From Paracoccaceae bacterium (GTDB lineage Bacteria > Pseudomonadota > Alphaproteobacteria > Rhodobacterales > Rhodobacteraceae): DNA of 64,000 nt. Location: assembly GCA_024742405.1 (NCBI GenBank), contig JANSYP010000012.1, forward strand, positions 19,201-83,200, read 5' to 3'. The notes under the pieces are model-generated. The model was not told the DNA's origin. It made no database searches and saw only the letters and a list, made by a program, of their open reading frames with translations. Below, in pieces: positions 55,972 to 64,000 of the stretch (position 1 is its first letter; each line of letters begins with the position of its first letter). A program made the translations under genes and the position numbers.

Positions 55972-57134
55972 TCCGCGATCTCCTGTTCCAAAACGGAATC
56001 CCTCGTCACCAACACCCATGTAGACATTTCGTGCTCACGCGAAGTTATCGAAGCAAAAATGCGTGCGCAAAGCCATAGTTTATACGACAAAATTAACACA
56101 ATTCATGGAAAATCTCCATGATTTTAACGAAGTTAGTGAACGATACGCTCTCAATACGCGATTCCGAATTTCTCATACAATATGATGGCAAGGATTAAAA
56201 TCCATCTCTGATTTATGCGTTTTTGTAACGGACCCGACAAGATCGCGTGCGCTCGCGTCGAGAAACCGCAGAGCCGAAAGCACACAGAAGCCCAGAGGCC
56301 GATCGTTTTCTGCCTGCCCGCTTCGCCGAACTGCCCCCGACCGGAGTAGGTCTGTTCTTCGCTCAAAGAGAGAGGCGGATGACACGACCACAGTACAGCG
56401 TAGTCGGAGTCACGGGCACATTGACTGAGCTTCAGACCGGTTCGAGCACCTTCTCACTCTGCCGGAACGTTCAGCGCCGGCGCAGCGATCACACGGAGAT
56501 CGAACCGACTCGCGGCACCGTGCTGGCCCTCCTGCGTTATCGCAGCGGGCCAGATGATGAGTCCCACTCCGCACGGCATTCTCAGACGCAGAGGGAACAC
56601 CCGGTCAGGTGGCGCGGCAACGCTGCCAAGCCGACGTGGAACTGTCTCGCCGACAGCGAGGCCAACCTACCTGGAAACGAGTTCCGGACTGAACACCCGC
56701 TCCCGGATATACGCCATGCCGGCCTCAGAAGGCCCAGGCCGATATCCTTTGGTCCTATCGCTTTAGAAGAGGTGCTTCGCGCAAAGACGAAACAGGTTCT
56801 CCCTTTGATTGCCATATATCCAGGAAACCAGGCACAATCTGGAGACTTCTCACCCACTGGACGTTGCCGAAGGAGCGAAGGGGAACGCTTCGCAATGTCG
56901 CCGAGACTACCCGAGCGAACATCCCGGGTCGACGGTTCGGCGGGCGACCCGCAGCAGCTAGGCTAGATCGACAAGGCCGCCGACAACTCGTTTGGCGACC
57001 CGCACAATCACCAAGACTGTGAGAGGTCTCCACCCCAAAGAGCACAATGAAATTCGGGGCGATGACGTGCCATGTCGAAAGCGAAGGCAGGCGGATTGCG
57101 TGCCGGACAATCGGCACGCAATCCAGTAGCCGAT
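55972..57134. other. 1.16 kb region without a supported gene
   Basis: AT-rich at about 56030-56240 (probable promoter of the ExoP-like gene), then mixed composition. A 239-codon plus-strand frame (56247-56966) and smaller minus-strand frames exist but show no domain, weak third-position GC bias and many rare Arg codons, so I do not call them. It could be a decayed gene or regulatory DNA. Confidence 0.4.
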
Positions 57135-60100
57135 CTACACGAAGTCGAACCCATCGCTCGAGGTCGTCCCGGCAGCAGCCAGCGTATCGAACTCCAACTC
57201 GACGCTGTCGATGCGGATTTTGGCAATCTCATCATCGTGGGTCTTCTTGTTCAGGAACCCACCGATAGTGAGGGAATGCGTTCCCGCCTCCAGCGTACCC
57301 AAGTCGAGCTCATAGTCGTTCAGCGAGATCGTGTAATCGGCAATACCCGATCTGTTCGTGCCTTCGATGCGCGCCAGAGCGTCAAACTCAACACCGTCCA
57401 GAGAGACAAGCAACTCGACAATTTCTCCAGCCTCGAACTCGTTGTCCAGCACCATTTGGGCATTGATCGTCAAGGTTGCGCTTTCGCCGGCTGCACTCTC
57501 GAAGGTTGTCGTCCACCCGCCCGATATCCCGAAGACATCGCTCCGATCGACACCACCCAAGCGCGTCTCAAGCATACCGTTTGAAACAAACCCCCTGGAA
57601 TAGGCCGCCTGATCAGTGTTGCCGAAGGGATCGTCCACGAACACGAAACCGTCGGCTCCGTTGTTGAAGTCGGCCATGAAACCGCTGGAAGGCGTCCCGC
57701 CTCCACCAGACCCGCCGTTTCCGCCACCCCCTCCGGACGGCACCGCGTCGAGCGCGACAACCAGTTCTCTCCCGTCATCGCCCCTCAGCACAAACCCCTC
57801 GCTGTTGCCGGTGACACCTCTTTGCGAAAGGAACGCAGCATAGCTTTCTTCACTGTTCAGCACAGTTCTTCCCGTCGGAAGCTCCCGGATGACGATGCTG
57901 TCCCCCTCCGAGAAATCCAGATCCGTGATCCTATGGGCTTCGCCAGCTTCGACAAAGCGCCAGTCGAACGTGAACCTGTCTGCGCCCGCGCCACCTGTGG
58001 CAGTGTCTGAGCCCTCACGCAGCCAGAAACTATCGTTGCCGGAGCCGCCGACAAAGACCTCGTCCCCGTTTCGGCCGACGAACGACAACCGTTCCGATGA
58101 CCCGCCAGTGTCTCCACCGCCAGTGTCACCGCCGCTGCCACTGTCACCACCGCTGCCGCTGTCGCCGCCGTTGCTACTGTCGCCACCGCTGCCGCTGTCG
58201 CCGCTGCTGCCACTATCGCCACCGCTGCCGCTGTCGCCGCTGCTGCCACTATCGCCACCGGTGCCGCTGTCGCCGCCGTTGCTACTGTCGCCACCGCTGC
58301 CGCTGTCGCCGCTGCTGCCACTATCGCCACCGGTGCCGCTGTCGCCGCCGTTGCCACTATCGCCGCCGCTGCCGCTGTCGCCACCGGTACCACTGTCGCC
58401 ACCGCTGCCGCTGTCACCGCCGTTGCCACTATCGCTGCCGCTGCCGCTGTCACCGCCGCTGCTATTGTCGCCGCCGCTGCTGTTGTCGCCGCTGTCAGAA
58501 CCGTTATTTGGATCGAGCTGATTTCCGCTCTTGCCGACTTCACGGACGTCCACGATCGAGAATTCGCCGACACCGTTTTGATCAAGATAGGACGGAAGGG
58601 CGCCAAGGTTTTTGGCGCCATTCAAAACACTGGAATCCGATTGCGCAAACCCCAGCTCAATTGCGACTTTCATTGCGCCAACCGAACCAACAACGCGATC
58701 GCCGACAACCACCTCCACGACGACGAAGTATTTCCCGCCCTCCGTGTAGTATCCATTATTCTTTAGGGAGTCTTCCCAGCCGTATCTCGGCGTTTCAAAT
58801 CCAATCTCCATTTGGCCAATGGAGTCGGTTTTGTTTACGACGATCCTACCCTTATCCCAGATCTGCTCCAGAACAAGAGTAGACTTTCCGACATTCACAC
58901 TGGCCTTCAGAGTTCCCAGGTCGAGGTCAGATGCCCAATCGCTTGAATTGTCGTTTCTGATGAACCCAGACGGCATTCCGTCTACGCCCAGAGCAAGATC
59001 CTTTGCATTACCCACAAAGTCATTTCCGAGAACAATGTAGATCCCCGGAATCTTCAGATTGTGACTCTGCTCCCAAACACCATAGTCGAAATTCTCGATA
59101 TGGTTATTGACCAATGCCAACTCGTGGAACTCGCGAGACATTACGCCAACACTATTCTGGCCGGCCGGCGTATTTTTCAAGGATTTGGTTATTCCACCTT
59201 CCACACCAAGTAGCAGACTGTCCTTCAGAATATAGTTTTCTTGGTAAAAGCCTCCAAAGCCCTGCGTGACTTCCCAAGCCGTGAAATCCTCGATAACAGT
59301 CATGACGTCTGTGCCGGTCGGGCGCTTGTCCGCGCTCGTATTGAAACCGACATGTGCGACAATGGCTTCGTTGCCGGTGAAAAACCGTATCGGGATACCG
59401 TTCTTGGACGTGGTGTCCTGCTCGAAAAACGGATCGTAGCCATTCCGGTCTTCATAGTCAGACACGTTGGGATCGATATTAGAGGGCGAACCACCTTCCT
59501 TTCCCATCGGCCAAAACGAATAGGCGGCTCCGTTCGAACTCACCGCAACATTGTCATGCGATTCAATCAGGCGTGATTTGAAGCCATATCCGATGCCCTG
59601 ATGAAAAGAATCGTCGAGCTCTTCCTGCCGCCATGCCGGATGCGTGGACTTGCCACCGTCCTCGGAATTGAACGTGATGTATTCGCCGGTCGTATTGATC
59701 GTGATATTGTCTTTCCAGACGCCGATTTCATTACCCGATTCCGCGATTATCGCGCCGCCGTTTACGCCATAAACTGCGTTCGAAATCACATCGAGATTGG
59801 AGTCGTGGTGGACGAGTCCCCAACCCGGGCTGCCCCAGACCGCATTGCCTTCGGCCAGAGCTGCTTCGCCATCTGTTCCCGTCCGGTGAAAGTGCAAGGC
59901 GTAACGTCCAGCAACATTTCCACCATCAGAATCAAGAATTTGAGACTTGTCTGTCCGTCCAAGCTCGAAAAACTCCGCATTCTCCACAATCACATCGTCG
60001 TTGTGCATGAACATGACATGCCCGCGCTCGCCGATCGGCACTGTCTTACCGTCGGAAAGGTACTGATCTCCATCTGTTTCCGTACCAATGAAGACGTTGC

Positions 60101-60953
60101 GCGTGTAGTTGGCGACTGGAACGGAAAAATCGACACCGGCAGAGTTCTCAGGCGGGATATGATCGTATTTCAGGGCCTGATCGATCTTCACCGAATAGTT
60201 TCCATTCGAAAGCTTGGAAATGCTTTCAATGGTAACGATTTCGTCCTCAAACTCGTTTTTGGCAACTAGCGTGGTGCCGGCGACGACAAGCTTATCCCCG
60301 ACTTCCCAGCCAGCCGGAAAGTCCTCGAAGATCAGAGCCGTATCATTTGCTTTCGGATCGACGGCCGTTCTCAGGAAATCTTCCTTGTCTTGTCCCGCGA
60401 TACGCACCGCTCCGTGGGTGACAATCCCTTTTTCAAGCTGAGACGTGTCCGACAGATTGACCGAACCATTGTCGCGGTGAATTATAATCTCGGCAGTTAC
60501 GCCTTTCTGAATGGGATTTCCATCTTCACCAACAGTGAATTCGGATGTTGCTCCGGTCACGAGCGTATCGACCAAAAGACGCGTATCCGTGTTGACCGCA
60601 AAGTGCAGACCGCCATCTACGGCAACGGTGTCCAGGCGGGCGTCAATGACATCATCATAGACGACCGAAACTCCGCGCGGGATATAAACTGTGTCGCCGT
60701 CGCCAGGCACTTTACCGGTGGACCAGGTGCCCGGATCCGACCATTTTCCCCCATTGAGCGCGTAAACAGTGTCGGAGCTTCCCACCTCCGGAAACAGCGC
60801 ACGCAGACCCATCATGTCCGCCATCATTCCGCTGTCGCCATGGTTGCCCATTTGGCCCATGCCGGATTTTGTCATTGAAAGCGAGTTTTTCGCTTCCGAC
60901 AAAGAAACGGATCCACCGCCTTTTAGGTCTTGAATTGATGCCATTTTAGACAC
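57135..60953 (-). CDS. Large G8-domain beta-helix protein with Gly-Ser-Asp repeat and RTX-like segment
   Basis: 1272 aa (GTG 60953, 3 nt after AGGAGG; ATG 60944 is possible). No Sec signal is present. A G8 domain (ALNGGKWSDPGTWSTGKVPG, from about residue 65) leads into right-handed beta-helix repeats (about 200-700; for example GRYALHFHRTGTDGEAAL). Then come about 20 copies of a Gly-Ser-Asp hexapeptide (820-955) and an RTX-like calcium motif (FVGGSGNDSFWL, GGAGADRFTF). The C-terminus (about 1075-1272) is a beta-sandwich. It is probably a type I secreted or surface glycan-binding or lyase-like protein; catalysis is not shown. Confidence 0.8.
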   Translation of the reverse strand: MSKMASIQDLKGGGSVSLSEAKNSLSMTKSGMGQMGNHGDSGMMADMMGLRALFPEVGSSDTVYALNGGKWSDPGTWSTGKVPGDGDTVYIPRGVSVVYDDVIDARLDTVAVDGGLHFAVNTDTRLLVDTLVTGATSEFTVGEDGNPIQKGVTAEIIIHRDNGSVNLSDTSQLEKGIVTHGAVRIAGQDKEDFLRTAVDPKANDTALIFEDFPAGWEVGDKLVVAGTTLVAKNEFEDEIVTIESISKLSNGNYSVKIDQALKYDHIPPENSAGVDFSVPVANYTRNVFIGTETDGDQYLSDGKTVPIGERGHVMFMHNDDVIVENAEFFELGRTDKSQILDSDGGNVAGRYALHFHRTGTDGEAALAEGNAVWGSPGWGLVHHDSNLDVISNAVYGVNGGAIIAESGNEIGVWKDNITINTTGEYITFNSEDGGKSTHPAWRQEELDDSFHQGIGYGFKSRLIESHDNVAVSSNGAAYSFWPMGKEGGSPSNIDPNVSDYEDRNGYDPFFEQDTTSKNGIPIRFFTGNEAIVAHVGFNTSADKRPTGTDVMTVIEDFTAWEVTQGFGGFYQENYILKDSLLLGVEGGITKSLKNTPAGQNSVGVMSREFHELALVNNHIENFDYGVWEQSHNLKIPGIYIVLGNDFVGNAKDLALGVDGMPSGFIRNDNSSDWASDLDLGTLKASVNVGKSTLVLEQIWDKGRIVVNKTDSIGQMEIGFETPRYGWEDSLKNNGYYTEGGKYFVVVEVVVGDRVVGSVGAMKVAIELGFAQSDSSVLNGAKNLGALPSYLDQNGVGEFSIVDVREVGKSGNQLDPNNGSDSGDNSSGGDNSSGGDSGSGSDSGNGGDSGSGGDSGTGGDSGSGGDSGNGGDSGTGGDSGSSGDSGSGGDSSNGGDSGTGGDSGSSGDSGSGGDSGSSGDSGSGGDSSNGGDSGSGGDSGSGGDTGGGDTGGSSERLSFVGRNGDEVFVGGSGNDSFWLREGSDTATGGAGADRFTFDWRFVEAGEAHRITDLDFSEGDSIVIRELPTGRTVLNSEESYAAFLSQRGVTGNSEGFVLRGDDGRELVVALDAVPSGGGGGNGGSGGGGTPSSGFMADFNNGADGFVFVDDPFGNTDQAAYSRGFVSNGMLETRLGGVDRSDVFGISGGWTTTFESAAGESATLTINAQMVLDNEFEAGEIVELLVSLDGVEFDALARIEGTNRSGIADYTISLNDYELDLGTLEAGTHSLTIGGFLNKKTHDDEIAKIRIDSVELEFDTLAAAGTTSSDGFDFV
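58097..58500 (-). repeat. In-frame 18-bp tandem repeat encoding Gly-Ser-Asp hexapeptides
   Basis: About 20 imperfect units of the type SGSGGD/SGTGGD/SSNGGD lie inside the G8-domain gene. A higher-order repeat of six units (108 bp) is visible: the segments beginning near 58163 and 58271 are almost identical. Such arrays change length by slippage or recombination, so linker length may vary between strains. The acidic, Gly-rich linker probably binds calcium or stays flexible. Confidence 0.85.
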
Positions 60954-62860
60954 ACGCCTCCTACGCTGTGAATCGGGTTACCGAATTCACTGCGATTACT
61001 ACTGCATTATGGAAACGGGTTTACCGTCTCCAAGTTTGAGGGGATTCTTGGAAGGACCTTTTTTCGGCGATCAACTCTTCACATCGCCGGTCGCGCCACT
61101 TACCTCGTTCGTATTGTTGTTTTCGTCACACTCTGACTGCCACCTCACCTGCTCGAGTTAAACTGCATCAGCAAGATGCCGCATTAAAATGGCGGGTTCC
61201 CGCCGAGGAATGATCTGGCGCCAGAAGCATCACTTTGCCGCATTGCCGGAAGCTCTTTTTTTGTGGATCGCTAGGAGACGCTACGTAAAGTTCCGCACTG
61301 TGGACAATCACTGCTTGATGTCGCGAACTTTTTTCCGAACGTGCCGCCTTGCATACGCACTCACGCCGGAATCTGAGCAACTCTCCAGAGACCTGCATCG
61401 GCGGGATATCGCCTGAGCGTCCCGGCGTGTGTTTCGGCGGTTTATTGCTTCGATCCAGGCCCCACAGGCGCCTAGCCTGCAACACGAACATCATGAGGCG
61501 CGTGCCAAAGCTTCGGAAGGCGAAGCGAGCCGTGCCGAGAGAGACAGGCCCGGTCATACAAAAGCCACAATGTGGGAACACCAGTTCATCGTTCGACACC
61601 TGAGCGGACACTTGGTCGTTGGCGCAAAATTGGGCTCTATGATGAATTTCAAGTTAACCGAGCCCCGTGGCACGCCGGCGCTTTTGTCCGGGTGTGCGCG
61701 AGCACCAAGACCGGAGCGACGGACCAATCGGCCCGTGCGCAGCACCCGATTTCCGGCACCGGCGTCCGGCGAATGAGGTGAACGACTGAGCGTGCGCCGA
61801 TCAGTTGCGACGCGCTCAAACGACTCGAAGTTCCAGCGATCGCTTTGGCCCCATTCGTCCGTCGGAAACCTGCGCCGATGCGGGACGCCCAACTCGAGCT
61901 TGAACTGTTATCCCAATCAGACGTTGCGCCGAGACCCCACCAAGAGCTTTGAGCGCGATTTCAGCGTCTCGCGCAATTTGCCCCGCCATCAGGAAATGGC
62001 TTACGCCAGAGTAAGGCCAACCCGCAGCTGCCGAACAGAGCCGCTGGACCTCGCCAACCGCCATGACGCCCACATGCAGGAACCAATTGCGTCACACCGC
62101 CTCCACGAAAACAATCAGAGGCATTCCTGGCCTACTATCTCAAAACGCAAATCGAATACTCGACCGGAGACGTCCGCTTTCTCTTGATTTGACGGGGAAC
62201 TGACTTGGCCCCCAGCAGCTGGCTCATGGGTAGAAATGCCCGTTCGAACCGCCGAATCCGGACGATCGCGGAGGTTTTTCACGCAGGAGCAACAATTGAT
62301 CGTTAAAAGAAGAGTTGCGACCGGAATGCTTTGGCCACGACCAGCTTCTGGAACAAGTCGACGCAGCCTGCGTCAATTCTTCGGCAGTTGCGTTAACCCT
62401 AAACAAACTTACTCGAACAATCGCACCGACGCTCGACCGCGGCGCGAGCTTTCGCTTTAGCGGGCAAGACCGCCGCACGCGAAGTCCGACTGAGTTTCTC
62501 CGCATTGTCGCAAATGCCGTGCTCCGCCGGCCTCTGCGGATTTCACATTCACTAACAGCGCCTTACTGAGGTAGCAGACACACTACGCGGCATCGAGCAC
62601 GGACAGATGACCAGAACGTTTGGCGGTCAAGTTACCACTCAGTGACTCCGGCCGTCACGCACCAACGGCCCACCGCTTCGCCTCCTGGCACTTGCCACCG
62701 ACCCCAAGAGCCACCGGTTTGCAGAGTAAACGGATGGGAAATTACCCTAGGGCAGGCGGACATCTGCCTTTCCAAGCAGCGCCATATGGGTTAATGAAAA
62801 GTAAAAGTATCGGAAGAGTTTCTTTCTGTTCTCATTGCCTAACCAGTACGAGGTGGTTTC
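60954..62860. other. 1.9 kb gene-free region between two large secreted-protein genes
   Basis: No frame on either strand has convincing coding character; GC content is lower and all ORFs are short. The parts next to the genes (about 60960-61160 and 62755-62860) are AT-rich and probably hold the divergent promoters. The middle may be a decayed gene, a long leader or an untranslated RNA. No tRNA, insertion-sequence ends or inverted repeats were recognised. Confidence 0.4.
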
Positions 62861-64000
62861 ATGCCGAATGTTGAGTCGTTTTCGGATACATTTGATGTTT
62901 TTAATCAGGATTTGTGGTTCATTGCTGATTTTCCGATCGACGAGGACTGGATCCAAACCGCCTGGGTGGCTCAGAACGTCAGTGATTCCCTCGGCAATGT
63001 GACGCTCGCCTTCTCGGATGACGATTCCTACGGAGAAGATTACTCCGGCGCCGAGATCCGCAGAAATCAGGAAAGCTACTACGGCCGGTATGAGGTGACG
63101 ATGCGCCCTGCCGACGTGGAGGGCGTGATCTCTTCGTTCTTCGTCTACACGGGTGGGCCGTTCGGCGATCCGACCAGCGAGATCGATTTCGAGTTCCGGG
63201 GGGACGACACCAGCCGGGTTCTTCTCACCTACCACACGCCGGATGGCAGCGACGCAGAATGGGTCGACCTGGGCTTCGATGCCGCTGCTTCCGACCACAC
63301 CTATGCCTTCGAATGGGGGCCGGACTCGATCAGCTGGTATGCTGACGACGTGTTGCTGCGAGAGGTGACGGAGTCCGACATCGGCATTCCGGCCGAAATC
63401 GGCCGCGTCTTCATGAATATCTGGACCGGGGAAACTAATTTCACCGGAACCCCGCCGGCGGGCGCATCAACCTCGGCGACCTATTCCTCGGTGTCGTACA
63501 CGGTGTGGCCGGCGCCGGTGACACTGGAGGATCACGCCGCAACGGCCCCCGGCGAGGCGGTCGCGATTGATGTCATGGGCAACGATTTCGACCTCGATTC
63601 GGCCCTTCTGCCCGGTAGTCTGCAGATCGTCACCGGTCCGACCTCGGGGCAAACCTCGGTCGATCCGAACACCGGAGCCATCCTATACACTCCGAACGCA
63701 GGCTTCGTGGGGCTAGATACCTTCTCCTACACCCTGTCGGAGGGTCCCGAAACATCGAACGTCTCCACCGTGACCGTGGCCGTGGGCGACGCTGGTTTTG
63801 CGTTGGAGTCTGACGGGACGGCTGTTGTTTCGGATGTCGCGGACCTGCAACTGAACGGCGCCTTCACCATCGAGACCTGGGTCTACCTGGATCCCGACGC
63901 GTCGTCGGATCTGCAGCCGGGCATCGTGCGCAACGGCGACGACCAGGGGCTCTATTTCAGCGGCGGCGCGCTGCAGCTCTATTCCAAGGGCAAGGGCGAC
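62861..64000 (+). CDS. Multidomain GH16 glucanase with Ig-like and LamG domains (3' end beyond window)
   Basis: The first 380 codons are visible, open to the window end; ATG 62861 has GAGGTGG 5 nt upstream. No signal peptide. The GH16 domain spans about residues 8-215, with active-site strand SEIDFEFRG (E107, D109, E111), similar to the ExoK-like enzyme at 27372. Next is a cadherin/Big_9-like module (about 220-310; DVMGNDFDLDS, YTPNAGFVGLDTFSYTL), then the start of a LamG/concanavalin domain (FTIETWVYLDP). Likely a type I secreted EPS glucanase (ExsH-like); C-terminal RTX repeats would be expected outside the window. Confidence 0.82.
   Translation, partial: MPNVESFSDTFDVFNQDLWFIADFPIDEDWIQTAWVAQNVSDSLGNVTLAFSDDDSYGEDYSGAEIRRNQESYYGRYEVTMRPADVEGVISSFFVYTGGPFGDPTSEIDFEFRGDDTSRVLLTYHTPDGSDAEWVDLGFDAAASDHTYAFEWGPDSISWYADDVLLREVTESDIGIPAEIGRVFMNIWTGETNFTGTPPAGASTSATYSSVSYTVWPAPVTLEDHAATAPGEAVAIDVMGNDFDLDSALLPGSLQIVTGPTSGQTSVDPNTGAILYTPNAGFVGLDTFSYTLSEGPETSNVSTVTVAVGDAGFALESDGTAVVSDVADLQLNGAFTIETWVYLDPDASSDLQPGIVRNGDDQGLYFSGGALQLYSKGKGD

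Noticed and set aside
54163..56121. 652-codon plus-strand frame
   Set aside because: Antisense to the ExoP-like gene; composition is His/Arg/Gly-rich and no domain is seen.
56247..56966. 239-codon frame in the gap left of the G8 gene
   Set aside because: No recognisable domain, weak third-position bias and many rare Arg codons; could be a decayed gene but not supported.
58097..58500. CRISPR-like periodic repeat
   Set aside because: Units are 18 bp without unique spacers and are in frame with a protein repeat of Gly, Ser and Asp.
62315..62569. 84-codon plus-strand frame with a helical-looking stretch
   Set aside because: The middle part looks protein-like, but no family is recognised, no ribosome site is present, and the flanks are non-coding in character.
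60954..62860. tRNA or insertion-sequence remnants
   Set aside because: I looked for T-loop sequences, terminal inverted repeats and transposase motifs and saw none.

Overview
The window looks like chromosomal DNA from a marine-type alphaproteobacterium, most likely Rhodobacterales (Roseobacter group). The DNA is GC-rich with strong third-position GC. The protein set combines a tungstate ABC transporter, a PotABCD-type transporter, Sinorhizobium exo-like glycosyltransferases, several sulfotransferases and a sulfatase. The organism is inferred from protein character only.

Layout. 1-5141: minus-strand transporter genes, namely the start of a tupC-like ATPase, tupB, and a potA-potD-potB-potC operon with two stable hairpins between potD and potB. 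5695-6516: a lone GNAT acetyltransferase. From about 7.1 kb to the window end lies a very large exopolysaccharide (EPS) locus built from short blocks on both strands, many with 4-bp start/stop overlaps.

The EPS locus has the core parts of a Wzy/ExoQ-type pathway: a priming ExoY-like sugar transferase (7155), many cytoplasmic glycosyltransferases (17110, 18373, 19383, 22032, 31710, 32862, 39314, 40733, 41969, 47082), a Wzx-type flippase (30254), an O-antigen ligase/ExoQ-like polymerase (44197), an ExoP/Wzc-like chain-length protein whose kinase domain looks dead (53710), an ExoF-like export protein (20667), and GH16 glucanases of ExoK type (27372, and a multidomain one cut by the window end at 62861). 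Tailoring genes include three sulfotransferases, a sulfatase, an acyltransferase, a methyltransferase and several oxidoreductases.

The most striking block is 34240-38247, four translationally coupled genes that match the actinobacterial decaprenyl-phosphoryl-D-arabinose (DPA) pathway: a HAD-UbiA fusion (phosphoribosyl-lipid synthase), GtrA, a DprE1-like flavo-oxidase and a DprE2-like reductase. Together with an AftB-like GT-C membrane glycosyltransferase (28594) next to the flippase, this suggests that the EPS, or another envelope glycan, carries D-arabinofuranose added outside the membrane. A second lipid-sugar route is suggested by a DPM1/ArnC-like glycosyltransferase (52596) overlapping a degenerate partner (51566), with another GT-C protein (25477) as a possible user.

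The right end (57135-64000) encodes two large proteins without signal peptides: a G8-domain protein with a long Gly-Ser-Asp hexapeptide repeat and an RTX-like segment, and a GH16/Ig-like/LamG protein. Both look like type I secreted matrix proteins. They are separated by an unusually long 1.9 kb stretch without a convincing gene.
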